From a bacterium (GTDB lineage: Bacteria; Patescibacteria; Microgenomatia; Levybacterales; UBA12049): a stretch of 64,000 nucleotides of DNA. Shown here piece by piece: positions 9,563 through 18,965 of this stretch (position 1 is its first letter; every line of letters starts with the position of its first letter). The stretch spans positions 186,001 to 250,000 of the forward strand of contig JAJYDJ010000002.1 in assembly GCA_021777565.1 (NCBI GenBank), written 5' to 3'. The position numbers and the translations under genes are program-made. The notes under the pieces are model-generated. The model was not told the DNA's origin, searched no databases, and saw only the letters and a list, made by a program, of their open reading frames with translations.

Positions 9563-9566
9563 TTTT

Positions 9567-12500
9567 ATGGCAGAAAACATGAAACAAAAGAAAAATATTA
9601 AATTTGTAGACTTTCAAGGTCTGCAGGTGCTTCTCGCATCCAAGCAAGACATTCTTGATTGGTCATATGGTGAAGTAACCAAGCCAGAAACGATTAACTA
9701 TCGTACGCTTCGTCCTGAGAAAGACGGGCTTTTTGATGAAAGAATCTTTGGTCCAACAAAAGACTGGGAATGTTATTGTGGAAAGTATAAGAGAATTCGT
9801 TACAAGGGTGTTATTTGCGACAAGTGTGGTGTTGAAGTAACTCTCTCTCGTGTACGTCGTGAGCGCATGGGTCATATTACGCTTGCAGCTCCATCAGCAC
9901 ACGTATGGTTCTTCAAGGGTGCATCAAGTCCACTGTCTACCTTGATTGATGTCTCACAGAAGAGTCTGGAAGCAGTTATTTACTACGCATCTCACGTAGT
10001 GGTGACTCTTGATGAACAGAAGAAAAAAGATGCACTTGCAGAATTAAATGACAGTATTGAAAAGCGTAAAGCAAATCTTGAACAAAGTCGCAAACAAGAA
10101 GAAGCAGCACTCACAGAAGATGTAGAAACCAAGATCAAGGAAGCAAAAGATCGTGGTAATAAAGAGCAACAAAAACTGGTTGAACAAGAACTAACTCTTT
10201 CTCTTCGCCAGAAATTAGCACGCCTGACAGAGCGCGTAGAAGGTGAACTCAAAAAAGTTGATGAAATTGCAGCAGTACTCTCAACACTTCTTAAGAATTT
10301 GCATGTTGGTAGTGTGATTTCTGAAGAAGAATATTACAAAGTATTAGAATACGAAATTCCAGAATTCTTCACCATCAAAACTGGTGCTGAAGCCTTGAAA
10401 GAACTTCTTGAAAAAATGGATTTTGATGAAGAAATTGTTAGACTTCGTGGTGAACTCGAGAAAGCAACTTCCCAGCGTTATCTCAAGCTCATTAAGCGTC
10501 TTCGCTTGATGGAATCCATGAAAAAAGCAGGTATCAAGCCAGTATCTCTTCTTTTGGAAGTATTACCAGTTCTTCCATCAGATCTTCGTCCTATGGTTCA
10601 GCTCGCTGGTGGACGTTTTGCAACCAGTGATTTGAACGATTTGTATCGTCGTGTGATTAACCGAAACAACCGTCTTAAGCACCTTATTGGTCTTGGCGCG
10701 CCTGAAATCATTCTGCGTAACGAAAAGCGCATGCTTCAGGAAGCAGTTGATGCCTTGATTGATGAACCACAGCGCTCATCTCAAACCTTGACCAACCCAC
10801 TGCGATCTCTCTCAGAACTTCTCAGAGGGAAGCAGGGACGATTCCGAGGTAATCTCTTGGGTAAGCGCGTTGACTACTCTGGACGTTCAGTTATCGTTGT
10901 CGGACCAGACTTGAAACTTAATCAGTGTGGTTTGCCAAAGGATATGGCACTTGAAATGTTCAAGCCATTTGTTCTTCGTGAAGTTATCGTTCGTGGGTAT
11001 GCTCCAAACATCAAATCAGCCAAGCGATTTATTGAGCGACGTCCACCAGAAGTTTTTGATATTTTGGAAGAAATTACTAAGAATCATCCAGTGATTCTTA
11101 ACCGTGCTCCAACACTGCACAAGTTGAGTATGCAGGCATTCTATCCAAAGCTTATTGAAGGATCAGCAATCAGTTTGCATCCTTGTGTGACCAGTGGATT
11201 TAACGCTGACTTTGACGGAGATCAGATGGCTGTACATATCCCACTTTCTAAGAAAGCACAACAGGAAGCTTTGGATCTCATGATGCCTCAAAACAACCTT
11301 TTGAAGCCGGCAGATAGTTCCCCAGCTAACATCCCTGCAAAGGAAATGGCAATTGGTGTCTATTACATTACCACCATTGACGAGAATCTTCGCAAAGAAG
11401 AACTCCCTGCCTTTGCGAATGCACATGAAGCAATTTTGGCTCAAGATACCAAGAAAATCGGTCTTCGTGAGCCTGTAATGGTTCGTCTGGAAAAGAATGG
11501 CGAGCTGGTTGAGACAACAGTTGGTCGTATTAGATTCAATGAAGTCCTTCTGGAAGGTATGTCATACCTGAACGAAGCAGTTGACGCAGGACGTATTAAG
11601 AAGCTTGTTACTGAAGCTCTGCAAAAATACACAAACAATGAAGTAGCAGTTCTTATTGATAACATCAAAGAGATCGGATTCTATGGCGCGACTATCTCTG
11701 GTGTATCACTCTCAGTGTTTGACAACACCATGATTGCCAATAAAGGCGAAATGATCAATGGCGCTGAAAAGCAAGTTGAAGAAATCATCTCCCAGTACGA
11801 GCAAGGTCTTATTACTATTGATGAGAGAAAGCGTTTGGTCAACGATGTCTGGATTGCAATGACTGAAAAGATTGCAGACGCATCTATGTCTAACCTCAAG
11901 CAGGACAACATGGTTCTCTTTACCATTAAATCCGGAGGTTCTCGTGGAGGCCGTGAACAGCTGAAACAGGTTCTTGGTATGCGCGGACTTATTCAGGATC
12001 CAACAGGTAAGATCGTTGAATTGCCAATTAAGTCAAATTTCCGTGAAGGTCTGTCAATTTTTGAATACATTGCATCCGCTCGTGGATCTCGTAAAGGTCT
12101 TGCTGATACCGCTTTGAAGACAGCACAAGCTGGATACTTGACCCGACGTTTGGTTGATGTCTCTCATGATGTACTTATCACCGAAGATGATTGTGGTACC
12201 ACTGAAGGAGTAGTTGTTAAGATCGAGGCAGAACGCACCGCATCTTTGGAAGATCGTATTACTGGTCGTACCTCTCTTGAAAAGATTGTTGATGCAGACA
12301 AGAAGGTTTTGGTACACCCGGGTGAAGAGATTAGTCCTGAGATGGCAAAGAAGATCGCAAAGACAGGTGTTACTGAAGTGGCTGTCCGTTCACCACTCAC
12401 CTGTAAACTTGCAAAAGGTGTTTGTGCAACCTGCTATGGATGGGACTTCTCAACACGAACTCGTGTAAAGAGTGGTACTCCAGTCGGAGTTGTTGCTGCA

Positions 12501-13292
12501 CAGTCCATCGGTGAACCTGGTACTCAGCTGACTATGCGTACTAAGCATTTCGGAGGTATTTTGAAGGCTGACGTGACGCAGGGTCTCCCACGTATTGAAG
12601 AATTGTTTGAAATGCGTACACCAAAGAATTACTCAGCAGTGTCACAAATTACCGGTAAGGTAAAGATTGAACAGGTTGATGAAGGATACAAGATTACCGT
12701 GACTAACCACAAGGTTGAGCCAATCGATGTTCAGGAATACTTTGTTCCATTGGCCTCAGAACTGGCTGTGAAAGATGGGGATGAAATCAATGCTGGGCAA
12801 CCATTTGCTACTGGGTATCTTGATCCAAAAGAAGTACTGCGTGTCAGTGGTATCTCTACAACACAAAAGTATGTCATGGATGAAATCCAGAAGGTATACG
12901 AAGCTCAGGGTATTGCTATTAACGATAAGCACTTTGAAGTAATCCTTCGCAAGATGGGCGATAAGATCATTATCGAGTCAGTTGGTGATACATCATTTGT
13001 TCCAGGAGACTTTGTCACTCGAGCACGATTTGACAATGTAAATGCTGAAGTACTCGCACAAGGTGCTATGCCAGCAACAGGTCGTCAGGTACTCCTTGGT
13101 ATTACCAAGTCAGCACTGTTCTCTGACAGTTGGCTTTCAGCAGCATCATTCCAGGAGACAACCCATGTGTTAACAGAAGCAGCACTCCAGGGTCGTGAAG
13201 ATAATTTGAACGGACTGAAAGAAAATGTTATCATTGGACGACTTATCCCAGTGGGTGGTAATGAGACTCCTGAGGAGGTAGTCATTAGTTAA
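9567..13292 (+). CDS. rpoC: RNA polymerase beta' subunit
   Basis: Catalytic subunit carrying the Mg2+-binding loop NADFDGDQM (about 545-553). An N-terminal zinc site CYCGKYK..CDKCG (from about 68) and a second zinc site (about 875 and 945-957) are complete. About 1241 residues. I place the start at ATG 9567 rather than the in-frame TTG at 9552, because GAAGGA (9554-9559) is well spaced as a ribosome-binding site and the TTG lies inside rpoB. A long Glu/Lys coiled-coil stretch (about 145-235) follows the first zinc site. Co-transcribed with rpoB; rpsL follows after 4 bases. Confidence 0.98.
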   Translation: MAENMKQKKNIKFVDFQGLQVLLASKQDILDWSYGEVTKPETINYRTLRPEKDGLFDERIFGPTKDWECYCGKYKRIRYKGVICDKCGVEVTLSRVRRERMGHITLAAPSAHVWFFKGASSPLSTLIDVSQKSLEAVIYYASHVVVTLDEQKKKDALAELNDSIEKRKANLEQSRKQEEAALTEDVETKIKEAKDRGNKEQQKLVEQELTLSLRQKLARLTERVEGELKKVDEIAAVLSTLLKNLHVGSVISEEEYYKVLEYEIPEFFTIKTGAEALKELLEKMDFDEEIVRLRGELEKATSQRYLKLIKRLRLMESMKKAGIKPVSLLLEVLPVLPSDLRPMVQLAGGRFATSDLNDLYRRVINRNNRLKHLIGLGAPEIILRNEKRMLQEAVDALIDEPQRSSQTLTNPLRSLSELLRGKQGRFRGNLLGKRVDYSGRSVIVVGPDLKLNQCGLPKDMALEMFKPFVLREVIVRGYAPNIKSAKRFIERRPPEVFDILEEITKNHPVILNRAPTLHKLSMQAFYPKLIEGSAISLHPCVTSGFNADFDGDQMAVHIPLSKKAQQEALDLMMPQNNLLKPADSSPANIPAKEMAIGVYYITTIDENLRKEELPAFANAHEAILAQDTKKIGLREPVMVRLEKNGELVETTVGRIRFNEVLLEGMSYLNEAVDAGRIKKLVTEALQKYTNNEVAVLIDNIKEIGFYGATISGVSLSVFDNTMIANKGEMINGAEKQVEEIISQYEQGLITIDERKRLVNDVWIAMTEKIADASMSNLKQDNMVLFTIKSGGSRGGREQLKQVLGMRGLIQDPTGKIVELPIKSNFREGLSIFEYIASARGSRKGLADTALKTAQAGYLTRRLVDVSHDVLITEDDCGTTEGVVVKIEAERTASLEDRITGRTSLEKIVDADKKVLVHPGEEISPEMAKKIAKTGVTEVAVRSPLTCKLAKGVCATCYGWDFSTRTRVKSGTPVGVVAAQSIGEPGTQLTMRTKHFGGILKADVTQGLPRIEELFEMRTPKNYSAVSQITGKVKIEQVDEGYKITVTNHKVEPIDVQEYFVPLASELAVKDGDEINAGQPFATGYLDPKEVLRVSGISTTQKYVMDEIQKVYEAQGIAINDKHFEVILRKMGDKIIIESVGDTSFVPGDFVTRARFDNVNAEVLAQGAMPATGRQVLLGITKSALFSDSWLSAASFQETTHVLTEAALQGREDNLNGLKENVIIGRLIPVGGNETPEEVVIS

Positions 13293-13296
13293 TTCT

Positions 13297-13719
13297 ATGC
13301 CAACGTTATCTCAATTAGTTCGTAAGGGTCGTGGAAAGAAAATTAAGCGTGTTCGCGCTACTGGTTTGTTGCGCTCATATAACGCAAAAGATCGTCGATA
13401 CAGTGCTACCGCTGCTCCACAAAAAAGAGGAGTAGTCACTCTGGTAAAGACAATGACACCTAAAAAACCAAACTCTGCGCTTCGAAAGGTTGCTAAAGTG
13501 CGTCTTTCCAACCGTATGGAAATCACTGCCTATATTCAAGGTGTTGGACACAGTTTGGCAGAACACGGTATCGTTTTGGTCCGTGGAGGTCGTGTAAAAG
13601 ACTTGCCAGGTGTTAAGTATCATATCGTCCGTGGTAAGTTTGATTTACAAGGAGTTCAAAATAGAAAAACTTCCCGAAGTGTATATGGAACCAAGCGCCC
13701 GGCTCCGGCTAAGGCATAA
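13297..13719 (+). CDS. rpsL: 30S ribosomal protein S12
   Basis: Decoding-centre protein. 140 residues with the signature TPKKPNSALRKVAKVR and the VRGGRVKDLPGVKYH loop. The segment before PQKRG is about 13 residues longer than in E. coli (40 against 27 residues), and the Cys of ACPQKRG is replaced by Ala (AAPQKRG). Directly follows rpoC (4 bases) and precedes rpsG, an order in which fusA would normally come next but does not here. Confidence 0.98.
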   Translation: MPTLSQLVRKGRGKKIKRVRATGLLRSYNAKDRRYSATAAPQKRGVVTLVKTMTPKKPNSALRKVAKVRLSNRMEITAYIQGVGHSLAEHGIVLVRGGRVKDLPGVKYHIVRGKFDLQGVQNRKTSRSVYGTKRPAPAKA

Positions 13720-13727
13720 ATAAACCT

Positions 13728-14201
13728 ATGAGACATAAAAAAGCACCAAAAAGAATTATTAATCCAGATCCAATTTATGCAAGTGTATTGGTCTCTCAAT
13801 TGACCAATCGCATCATGAAGGATGGGAAAAAGACAACCGCTGAAAAGCATGTCTATGCTCTTATGGATGCCTTGAAAGAAAAAGGTATGGATCCGATTGC
13901 TACCCTGGATAAGGCAATCCTGACCATTTCACCAAAAGTTGAGCTGAAAGCACGACGTGTTGGTGGTGCCAACTATCAAGTGCCAATTGATGTTCGTCCA
14001 GATCGTCGTGTCAGTCTTGGGCTTCGTTGGTTAGTAGATGCAGCCAGATCACGATCAAATAAAGAATATCATTTTTTCTGGCAAAAACTTCTGGCTGAGA
14101 TTACTGACGCGCTTAATGAGCAAGGTGCCGCAATTACCAAGCGCAATAATACCCTCAAGCAGGCAGAGGCTAACAAAGCATTTGCACACTTCAGATTCTA
14201 G
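13728..14201 (+). CDS. rpsG: 30S ribosomal protein S7
   Basis: Organises the 3' major domain of 16S rRNA and in many bacteria represses its own operon. 157 residues, full length, with the typical VGGANYQVPIDVRPDRR and HKAPKRxxxPDP patterns. Starts 8 bases after rpsL. Last gene of the rpoBC-rpsLG unit; the next gene has its own promoter that begins at the rpsG stop codon. Confidence 0.98.
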   Translation: MRHKKAPKRIINPDPIYASVLVSQLTNRIMKDGKKTTAEKHVYALMDALKEKGMDPIATLDKAILTISPKVELKARRVGGANYQVPIDVRPDRRVSLGLRWLVDAARSRSNKEYHFFWQKLLAEITDALNEQGAAITKRNNTLKQAEANKAFAHFRF

Positions 14202-14204
14202 TCT

Positions 14205-14213
14205 TGCTATACT
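14205..14213 (+). promoter_or_regulatory. extended -10 promoter of the HAD gene, leaderless
   Basis: TGC-TATACT (extended -10; TATACT at 14208-14213) lies exactly 6 bases before ATG 14220. No -35 at normal distance was seen. Transcription should begin at the start codon. Confidence 0.7.
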
Positions 14214-14219
14214 AGATAC

Positions 14220-14855
14220 ATGCTTTCTACAATTCTTTTCGATTTTGATGGTACCATCGCCGATACCTTTGAGCCAGCTATAGATATTTTGTATGACATG
14301 GCGGATAAATATCATTATCCAAAGGTTGATAAGGAAGAGATTACCAAGATGCGCTCCTTGTCCATGAAAGAGGTGTGTGACCAGCTGCATGTGCCATTGT
14401 GGAGGTTGCCATTTATCGCGGCAGAGCTTCAGGGACGGCTCTATGCCCACATGGAGCAAATACCTGCGTTTAAGGGCATGCCAGAGGCCTTAGAAAGGCT
14501 CAAGGGAATGGGGTACCGTTTGGGAATTGTCAGTTCCAACAATCAGCAAAATATCCAGCGGTTTCTCAAAGCACAGCATATTGATGTCTTTGATGCCATT
14601 TATAGTGAAACAAGTATTTTTGGTAAAGCACGAGTTATCAGGGGATTTTTACAAAAATATCATGTGCAAAAGGATCATGTCGTCTATGTTGGTGATGAGA
14701 TGCGAGACATAGAAGCTGCCAAACAAGTTGGTGTCCCAATGATTGCCGTAACATGGGGCCTTAATCTCAAGACTTCTTTGGAGAAGTTGCACCCAGAGTT
14801 TATCGCTGACTCGCCTAAAGAACTCATTGATGTTATCAAATCCTACAATACCTAA
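14220..14855 (+). CDS. HAD-superfamily phosphatase (phosphoglycolate phosphatase-like)
   Basis: 211 residues. HAD motif I DFDGT (Asp8, Asp10), motif II VSSN, Lys in the GKA segment, and motif IV GDEMRDIEAA are all present, with a helical cap after motif I of the Gph/PGP type. Predicted to hydrolyse a small phosphoester such as 2-phosphoglycolate; the true substrate is not shown by sequence. Phosphoglycolate arises from RuBisCO side reactions and DNA repair, which would fit the AMP phosphorylase nearby, but this link is inference. Leaderless promoter upstream. Confidence 0.88.
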   Translation: MLSTILFDFDGTIADTFEPAIDILYDMADKYHYPKVDKEEITKMRSLSMKEVCDQLHVPLWRLPFIAAELQGRLYAHMEQIPAFKGMPEALERLKGMGYRLGIVSSNNQQNIQRFLKAQHIDVFDAIYSETSIFGKARVIRGFLQKYHVQKDHVVYVGDEMRDIEAAKQVGVPMIAVTWGLNLKTSLEKLHPEFIADSPKELIDVIKSYNT

Positions 14856-14860
14856 CGATT

Positions 14861-14869
14861 TGCTATACT
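14861..14869 (+). promoter_or_regulatory. extended -10 promoter of the MBL-fold gene, leaderless
   Basis: TTTGC-TATACT with TATACT at 14864-14869, 6 bases before ATG 14876. The position decides the start: the GTG at 14870 would lie upstream of the expected transcription start. Confidence 0.7.
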
Positions 14870-14875
14870 GTGTAT

Positions 14876-15517
14876 ATGCAGACACTTCGTTGGCTTGGCC
14901 ATGCTTCATTTCTCATAGATGAAAAATATTATATCGACCCATTTGAACTCCCTGAAGGTGATCTTCCAAAGGCTGACATTATTTTTATCACTCATCCCCA
15001 TCATGACCATTTTTCCCCCGCTGATATTGAGCGTGTTATAACACCTCAGACACTTATTGTCGCGCCGCAGGAGTGTCTGGAGACACTGCCGTATCCTGAT
15101 GCACAAAAACAGATTGTAACGCCTCTACTTACAGGGAAAGCTCGCGACATAGATTTTATGACACTTCCTGCATACAATATGCATCCAGAAAAGCTGCAAT
15201 TTCATCCAAAAGAAAAAGGATGGGTAGGATTTGTATTAGATATTGGTGGTAAACGAATTTATCACGCCGGGGATACCGATTTGATCCCAGAGATGTCTTC
15301 TCTCACCGATAAGCATGTTGATCTCGCATTATTGCCAATGGGCGGGATCTACACCATGGAAGTTGAAGAAGCAGCTCAGGCAGCCAACACAATTCAGGCC
15401 AAAACGACATCACCAATGCATTATAAAAGGCTTTTACAGGAGACGTCTCAAGATGCAGAAGCAAAATTCCAATCATTGGTGCATCTTTCTCAGGTTCAAA
15501 TTTTGCAAGAAAAGTAA
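14876..15517 (+). CDS. metallo-beta-lactamase-fold hydrolase (UPF0173-like)
   Basis: 213 residues. Metal ligands are visible in THPHHDH (HxHxDH), in the YHAGDTD motif, and in a final PMHYK His. The compact form beginning with RWLGHASFLI matches the UPF0173/YtkL-type metal-dependent hydrolases, whose substrate is generally unknown. The ATG at 14876 is chosen because the -10 box sits 6 bases upstream. Its stop codon directly abuts the stop codon of the cyclophilin gene on the other strand, with no base between. Confidence 0.88.
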   Translation: MQTLRWLGHASFLIDEKYYIDPFELPEGDLPKADIIFITHPHHDHFSPADIERVITPQTLIVAPQECLETLPYPDAQKQIVTPLLTGKARDIDFMTLPAYNMHPEKLQFHPKEKGWVGFVLDIGGKRIYHAGDTDLIPEMSSLTDKHVDLALLPMGGIYTMEVEEAAQAANTIQAKTTSPMHYKRLLQETSQDAEAKFQSLVHLSQVQILQEK

Positions 15518-16261
15518 TTATTCTACCGTTATAGAAAGCATCTTATCTCCGACTTGAAGTTTATGCACGACATCCATCCCAGAGATCACGCGGGCAAAAA
15601 TAGTGTAGTTATGAGGAAGAGATGGATTATCAGCCAGCATGATAAAAAATTGTGAACCATTGGTGTTTGGTCCACGATTGGCCATTGCTACTATCCCTTC
15701 TCGATAGCCAGCTTTATAACTGTCAGTGTTAGGATTGAGTTCATCTTCAAAGGTTGGACCGTAAATTGAAACCCCCCCAGTGCCATTGCCATTCGGGTCT
15801 CCACCTTGGACGACAAAACCTGGTTCTACTCGGTGAAACGTGAGTCCATCATAGTAATGATATCTGGCAAGCGTTTCAAAGTTTGTAACTGTTTTTGGTG
15901 CGTCTGAGTTGAAAAATTGCAACCTGATGGTACCTTTGGTAGTTGTAATAGTGGCGGTTGTTGCAAGAGATATCCAATTGTTTTTATCAGCCCAAGGAGC
16001 CCCTGATGGACTTGCAACATTTTGTGAATCTGGCATAGGTGATGGGGTGAGTATAGCAGATGACTGCTGGTCTTGTGCTTGCGCCTGAATCTGGGGTTGA
16101 GTCTGTGTTTGCGCCTGAGTTTGAGCCTGAGATTGCGCCTGTGCAAAGGCCGGGGTAGGTGTTTCTTGTGATGGTAGGGGGGAAGATTTGGGCGTAATAA
16201 AGAAATTTTCTGCTGCGAAGAAAATACCAGCAGCAATCACGATTAGAAAGACATATTTCAT
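15518..16261 (-). CDS. membrane-anchored cyclophilin-type peptidyl-prolyl isomerase
   Basis: Speeds proline isomerisation in exported proteins. 247 residues: an N-terminal hydrophobic anchor (about 3-20), a 60-residue linker rich in Pro, Gln and Ala with AQ/TQ repeats, then a complete cyclophilin domain (about 95-247). The active-site patterns FHRVEPGFVVQGGDP and MANRGPNTNGSQFFI are intact. The domain should lie outside the cytoplasmic membrane. Divergent from fusA. Confidence 0.93.
   Translation of the reverse strand: MKYVFLIVIAAGIFFAAENFFITPKSSPLPSQETPTPAFAQAQSQAQTQAQTQTQPQIQAQAQDQQSSAILTPSPMPDSQNVASPSGAPWADKNNWISLATTATITTTKGTIRLQFFNSDAPKTVTNFETLARYHYYDGLTFHRVEPGFVVQGGDPNGNGTGGVSIYGPTFEDELNPNTDSYKAGYREGIVAMANRGPNTNGSQFFIMLADNPSLPHNYTIFARVISGMDVVHKLQVGDKMLSITVE
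16072..16145. repeat. short degenerate repeats coding an Ala/Gln linker
   Basis: Irregular copies of a GCGCCTGA/GAGCCTGA-like unit on the plus strand encode the AQ/TQ-rich linker of the cyclophilin gene. The region may vary in length between strains. Confidence 0.6.
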
Positions 16262-16271
16262 ACGTGATTGT

Positions 16272-16277
16272 ATTCTA
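16272..16277 (-). promoter_or_regulatory. putative -10 of the cyclophilin gene
   Basis: TAGAAT on the minus strand, 10 bases before the ATG at 16261, implying a leader of only 3-4 bases. Confidence 0.45.
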
Positions 16278-16295
16278 GTACATTTTAAAAAAATA

Positions 16296-16304
16296 TGGTA
16301 GAAT
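16296..16304 (+). promoter_or_regulatory. fusA extended -10 promoter
   Basis: TGG-TAGAAT (TAGAAT at 16299-16304), 16 bases before ATG 16321, giving a leader of about 9 bases. No convincing -35. Confidence 0.6.
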
Positions 16305-16320
16305 ATCCTTACACATTTTT

Positions 16321-18465
16321 ATGGCCGATACAGCACCACGTAAACAAGACCTCGCAAAAATTCGCAATATTGGTATTATTGCGCATATTGACGCAGGGAA
16401 AACAACCACAACTGAAAGAATTCTTTACTACACAGGGCGCACTTACAAAATTGGTGATATTGACGAAGGAAATACCCAAATGGACTGGATGGAACAGGAA
16501 AAAGAGCGCGGTATTACTATCGTTTCTGCTGCTACCACCACATTCTGGACTCATAGTGATGACAAGGCTGCTGGTAAAGATGAAACATATCGCTTCAATA
16601 TTATTGATACTCCAGGGCACGTAGACTTTACTGCAGAAGTAGAACGATCACTTCGTGTGCTTGATGGAGGCATTACTGTTCTTGATGCAGAAGAAGGCGT
16701 ACAGGCGCAAAGTGAAACCGTATGGCGCCAGGCCGATAAATATAAGGTTCCACGTCTGTGTTTTGTGAATAAAATGGACAAGTTGGGTGCAAATTTCTTG
16801 GCTACTGTTGACAGTGTTGTTGAGAAGCTTGGTGCCAATCCTGCAATCATGGTGTTGCCAATTGGTGCAGAGAATACCTACACAGGAAATGTTGATCTGT
16901 TAACCCGTAAATCATATCTCTGGCTGCATGCTGATGAAACCGGTGCCAAATATGAAGTTCGTGATGAAGTACCAGAAGAGATGAAAGAAGAAGTTGAAAA
17001 GTATCGTGCAAAGTTGATTGAACAAATTTGTGAAACTGATGATGTGCTTCTAGAAAAATTCTTTGCAGGCGAAGAACCATCTTTGCCAGAACTGAAGGCA
17101 GCACTTCGTAAAGCAGTTATCGGATATAAGTTGGTTCCAATGTTTGCTGGTGCAAGTCTTCGCCACAAGGGAGTACAACCAGTGCTTGATGCTGTTATTG
17201 ATTATCTTCCATCTCCAGTTGATTTGGACCACGTAAAAGGTGAAAATCCAAAGACAGGTGAGGCAGAAGAGAGACATCTTACTACTGAAGAACCACTCTG
17301 CGGATTAGCATTCAAAATCCAAGTTGATCCACACGTTGGTAAATTGACATACTTCCGTGTGTACTCTGGTAAAGTAACCGCAGGCTCATACATTTACAAC
17401 AGTACCAAGGGAGTAACTGAGCGTATTGGTCGTATTCTTCTCATGCATGCCAACGATCGTGAAGAAATTAAAGAAGCATTTGCAGGGGAAATCGTCGCAT
17501 TGGTTGGTCTCAAAGACACGGTAACAGGAGATACTCTTTGTGATGATAAATCACCAATTGTACTCGAGAAAATTACCTTCCCAGAACCAGTCATCTCTCT
17601 TGCTATTGAGCCAAAGACCAAGACAGACCAGGAAAGACTTGGTATGGCACTTAAGCGTTTGACAGAAGAAGATCCAACATTCCAGGTCAAGACCAACCAT
17701 GAAACCAACCAAACCATTATTTCCGGTATTGGAGAATTACAACTTGAAGTTATGGTAGATCGTATGAAGCGTGAATTTAACGTGTTGGCCAACGTCGGTG
17801 CCCCACAGGTAGCGTACAAAGAAACCATCAAGCGTCTTGCTGAAGGTGAAGGAAAATATATCCGCCAGTCAGGTGGTAAAGGTCAGTACGGTCACTGCTG
17901 GTTGAGGATTGAACCCCAGCCACGTGGTGAAGGATTCAAATTCGTCAACGCTATTAAAGGTGGCGCAATCCCTGCTGAATTCGTCTCATCCATTGAAAAA
18001 GGTGTCAAGGAGTCAGTAGAAAATGGTGTATTCTTAGGTTATCCAGTAGTAGACGTAAAAGTTACTGTCTATGATGGATCATTCCACGAAGTTGATTCAT
18101 CTGATATGGCATTTAAGATTGCTGCATCCATGGCTTTCCAGGCAGCAACGAAAAAAGCAGATATCACGCTTCTTGAGCCTATCATGAAGGTGGAAGTCAC
18201 CACGCCAAAAGAATATATGGGTGATATTATTGGTGATCTTTCTAGTAAGCGTGCACAAATCATGGGTACACAAGATAGATCAAACGCAACTATTATTCTG
18301 GCTCAAGTGCCTCTTGCTGAACTTTCAGGGTATGCCACAGCATTGCGCTCAATGTCAAAAGGTCGTGCCAGTTACTATATGGAAGCAAGTCACTACGACG
18401 AAGTGCCATCTAACATCATCGCGCAAATGCAATCTAAGTCAACCTTCACAGGACGTGTTGAGTAA
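16321..18465 (+). CDS. fusA: elongation factor G
   Basis: GTPase that drives translocation on the ribosome. 714 residues, full length, with G1 AHIDAGKTT (21-29), G3 DTPGHVDF (about 94-101), G4 NKMD (about 149) and domains II-V to the end. It is separated from rpsL-rpsG by three unrelated genes, unlike the usual str operon. Followed after 3 bases by an unknown gene that probably shares its transcript. Confidence 0.98.
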   Translation: MADTAPRKQDLAKIRNIGIIAHIDAGKTTTTERILYYTGRTYKIGDIDEGNTQMDWMEQEKERGITIVSAATTTFWTHSDDKAAGKDETYRFNIIDTPGHVDFTAEVERSLRVLDGGITVLDAEEGVQAQSETVWRQADKYKVPRLCFVNKMDKLGANFLATVDSVVEKLGANPAIMVLPIGAENTYTGNVDLLTRKSYLWLHADETGAKYEVRDEVPEEMKEEVEKYRAKLIEQICETDDVLLEKFFAGEEPSLPELKAALRKAVIGYKLVPMFAGASLRHKGVQPVLDAVIDYLPSPVDLDHVKGENPKTGEAEERHLTTEEPLCGLAFKIQVDPHVGKLTYFRVYSGKVTAGSYIYNSTKGVTERIGRILLMHANDREEIKEAFAGEIVALVGLKDTVTGDTLCDDKSPIVLEKITFPEPVISLAIEPKTKTDQERLGMALKRLTEEDPTFQVKTNHETNQTIISGIGELQLEVMVDRMKREFNVLANVGAPQVAYKETIKRLAEGEGKYIRQSGGKGQYGHCWLRIEPQPRGEGFKFVNAIKGGAIPAEFVSSIEKGVKESVENGVFLGYPVVDVKVTVYDGSFHEVDSSDMAFKIAASMAFQAATKKADITLLEPIMKVEVTTPKEYMGDIIGDLSSKRAQIMGTQDRSNATIILAQVPLAELSGYATALRSMSKGRASYYMEASHYDEVPSNIIAQMQSKSTFTGRVE

Positions 18466-18468
18466 TAT

Positions 18469-18915
18469 ATGACAGTAGAGGATGCAACTTCTTCTACTTC
18501 CGCTTCTGAATCTGTTTCTATCCAATTTTCAGGACCACGAGAAAGTGATTTCCCACAGGTGAGAGCTGTTAGGCAGGTTCTTGATCTAAGGCCTGATCCT
18601 GATCAGGAGGCTAATGCAGGTTCATTCTGGGGGAAAAATGAAAGACCAGATGCTCCTTCACTCACAACAACGACAGATGGTACAGAGGGAAGAAGACATA
18701 TGCGTGTTGATGTTCCCATATCAGTGCTGCCGGTTGCCTTCTCTGTTGGTCAGCAATTGTATATCGTTCATGAAAGAAGTGTGCATACAGTGATAGTTGA
18801 TAGTACACGACGCTATGTCTCTCAAAGGAGTACGAGCCACGAAGGAATGACATCTCTACAAGTAGATCCCTTTGACGATACTCGTGATGTTGAAGTAAAT
18901 ATCAGCCGTCGCTGA
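18469..18915 (+). CDS. unknown protein downstream of fusA
   Basis: 148 residues; family not recognised. Residues 1-60 are polar and Ser/Thr/Pro/Asp-rich, probably disordered. About 80-148 has an alternating hydrophobic pattern (VGQQLYIVHE, HTVIVDS, VEVNISRR) that suggests a small beta domain. No signal peptide, membrane segment or Cys. The ATG lies 3 bases after the fusA stop, so it is probably co-transcribed and coupled. A sizeable frame on the opposite strand (18662-18853) is taken as a shadow. It may be lineage-specific; I am fairly but not fully sure it is coding. Confidence 0.6.
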   Translation: MTVEDATSSTSASESVSIQFSGPRESDFPQVRAVRQVLDLRPDPDQEANAGSFWGKNERPDAPSLTTTTDGTEGRRHMRVDVPISVLPVAFSVGQQLYIVHERSVHTVIVDSTRRYVSQRSTSHEGMTSLQVDPFDDTRDVEVNISRR

Positions 18916-18927
18916 TCATCTTTCATT

Positions 18928-18956
18928 TTGACAACATCTCATATTTCTACTATCGT
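18928..18956 (+). promoter_or_regulatory. promoter of the 18981 gene
   Basis: -35 TTGACA (18928-18933), 17-base spacer, -10 TATCGT (18951-18956). Expected start near 18963, just in front of the strong ribosome-binding site. Confidence 0.7.
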
Positions 18957-18965
18957 AAGTAGTGA

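Noticed and set aside
9552..9566. TTG 9552 as rpoC start
   Set aside because: Lies inside rpoB; ATG 9567 has the correctly spaced GAAGGA.
16072..16145. Short repeats as a CRISPR array
   Set aside because: Units are 6-12 bases, irregular, without spacers, and encode the Ala/Gln linker in frame.
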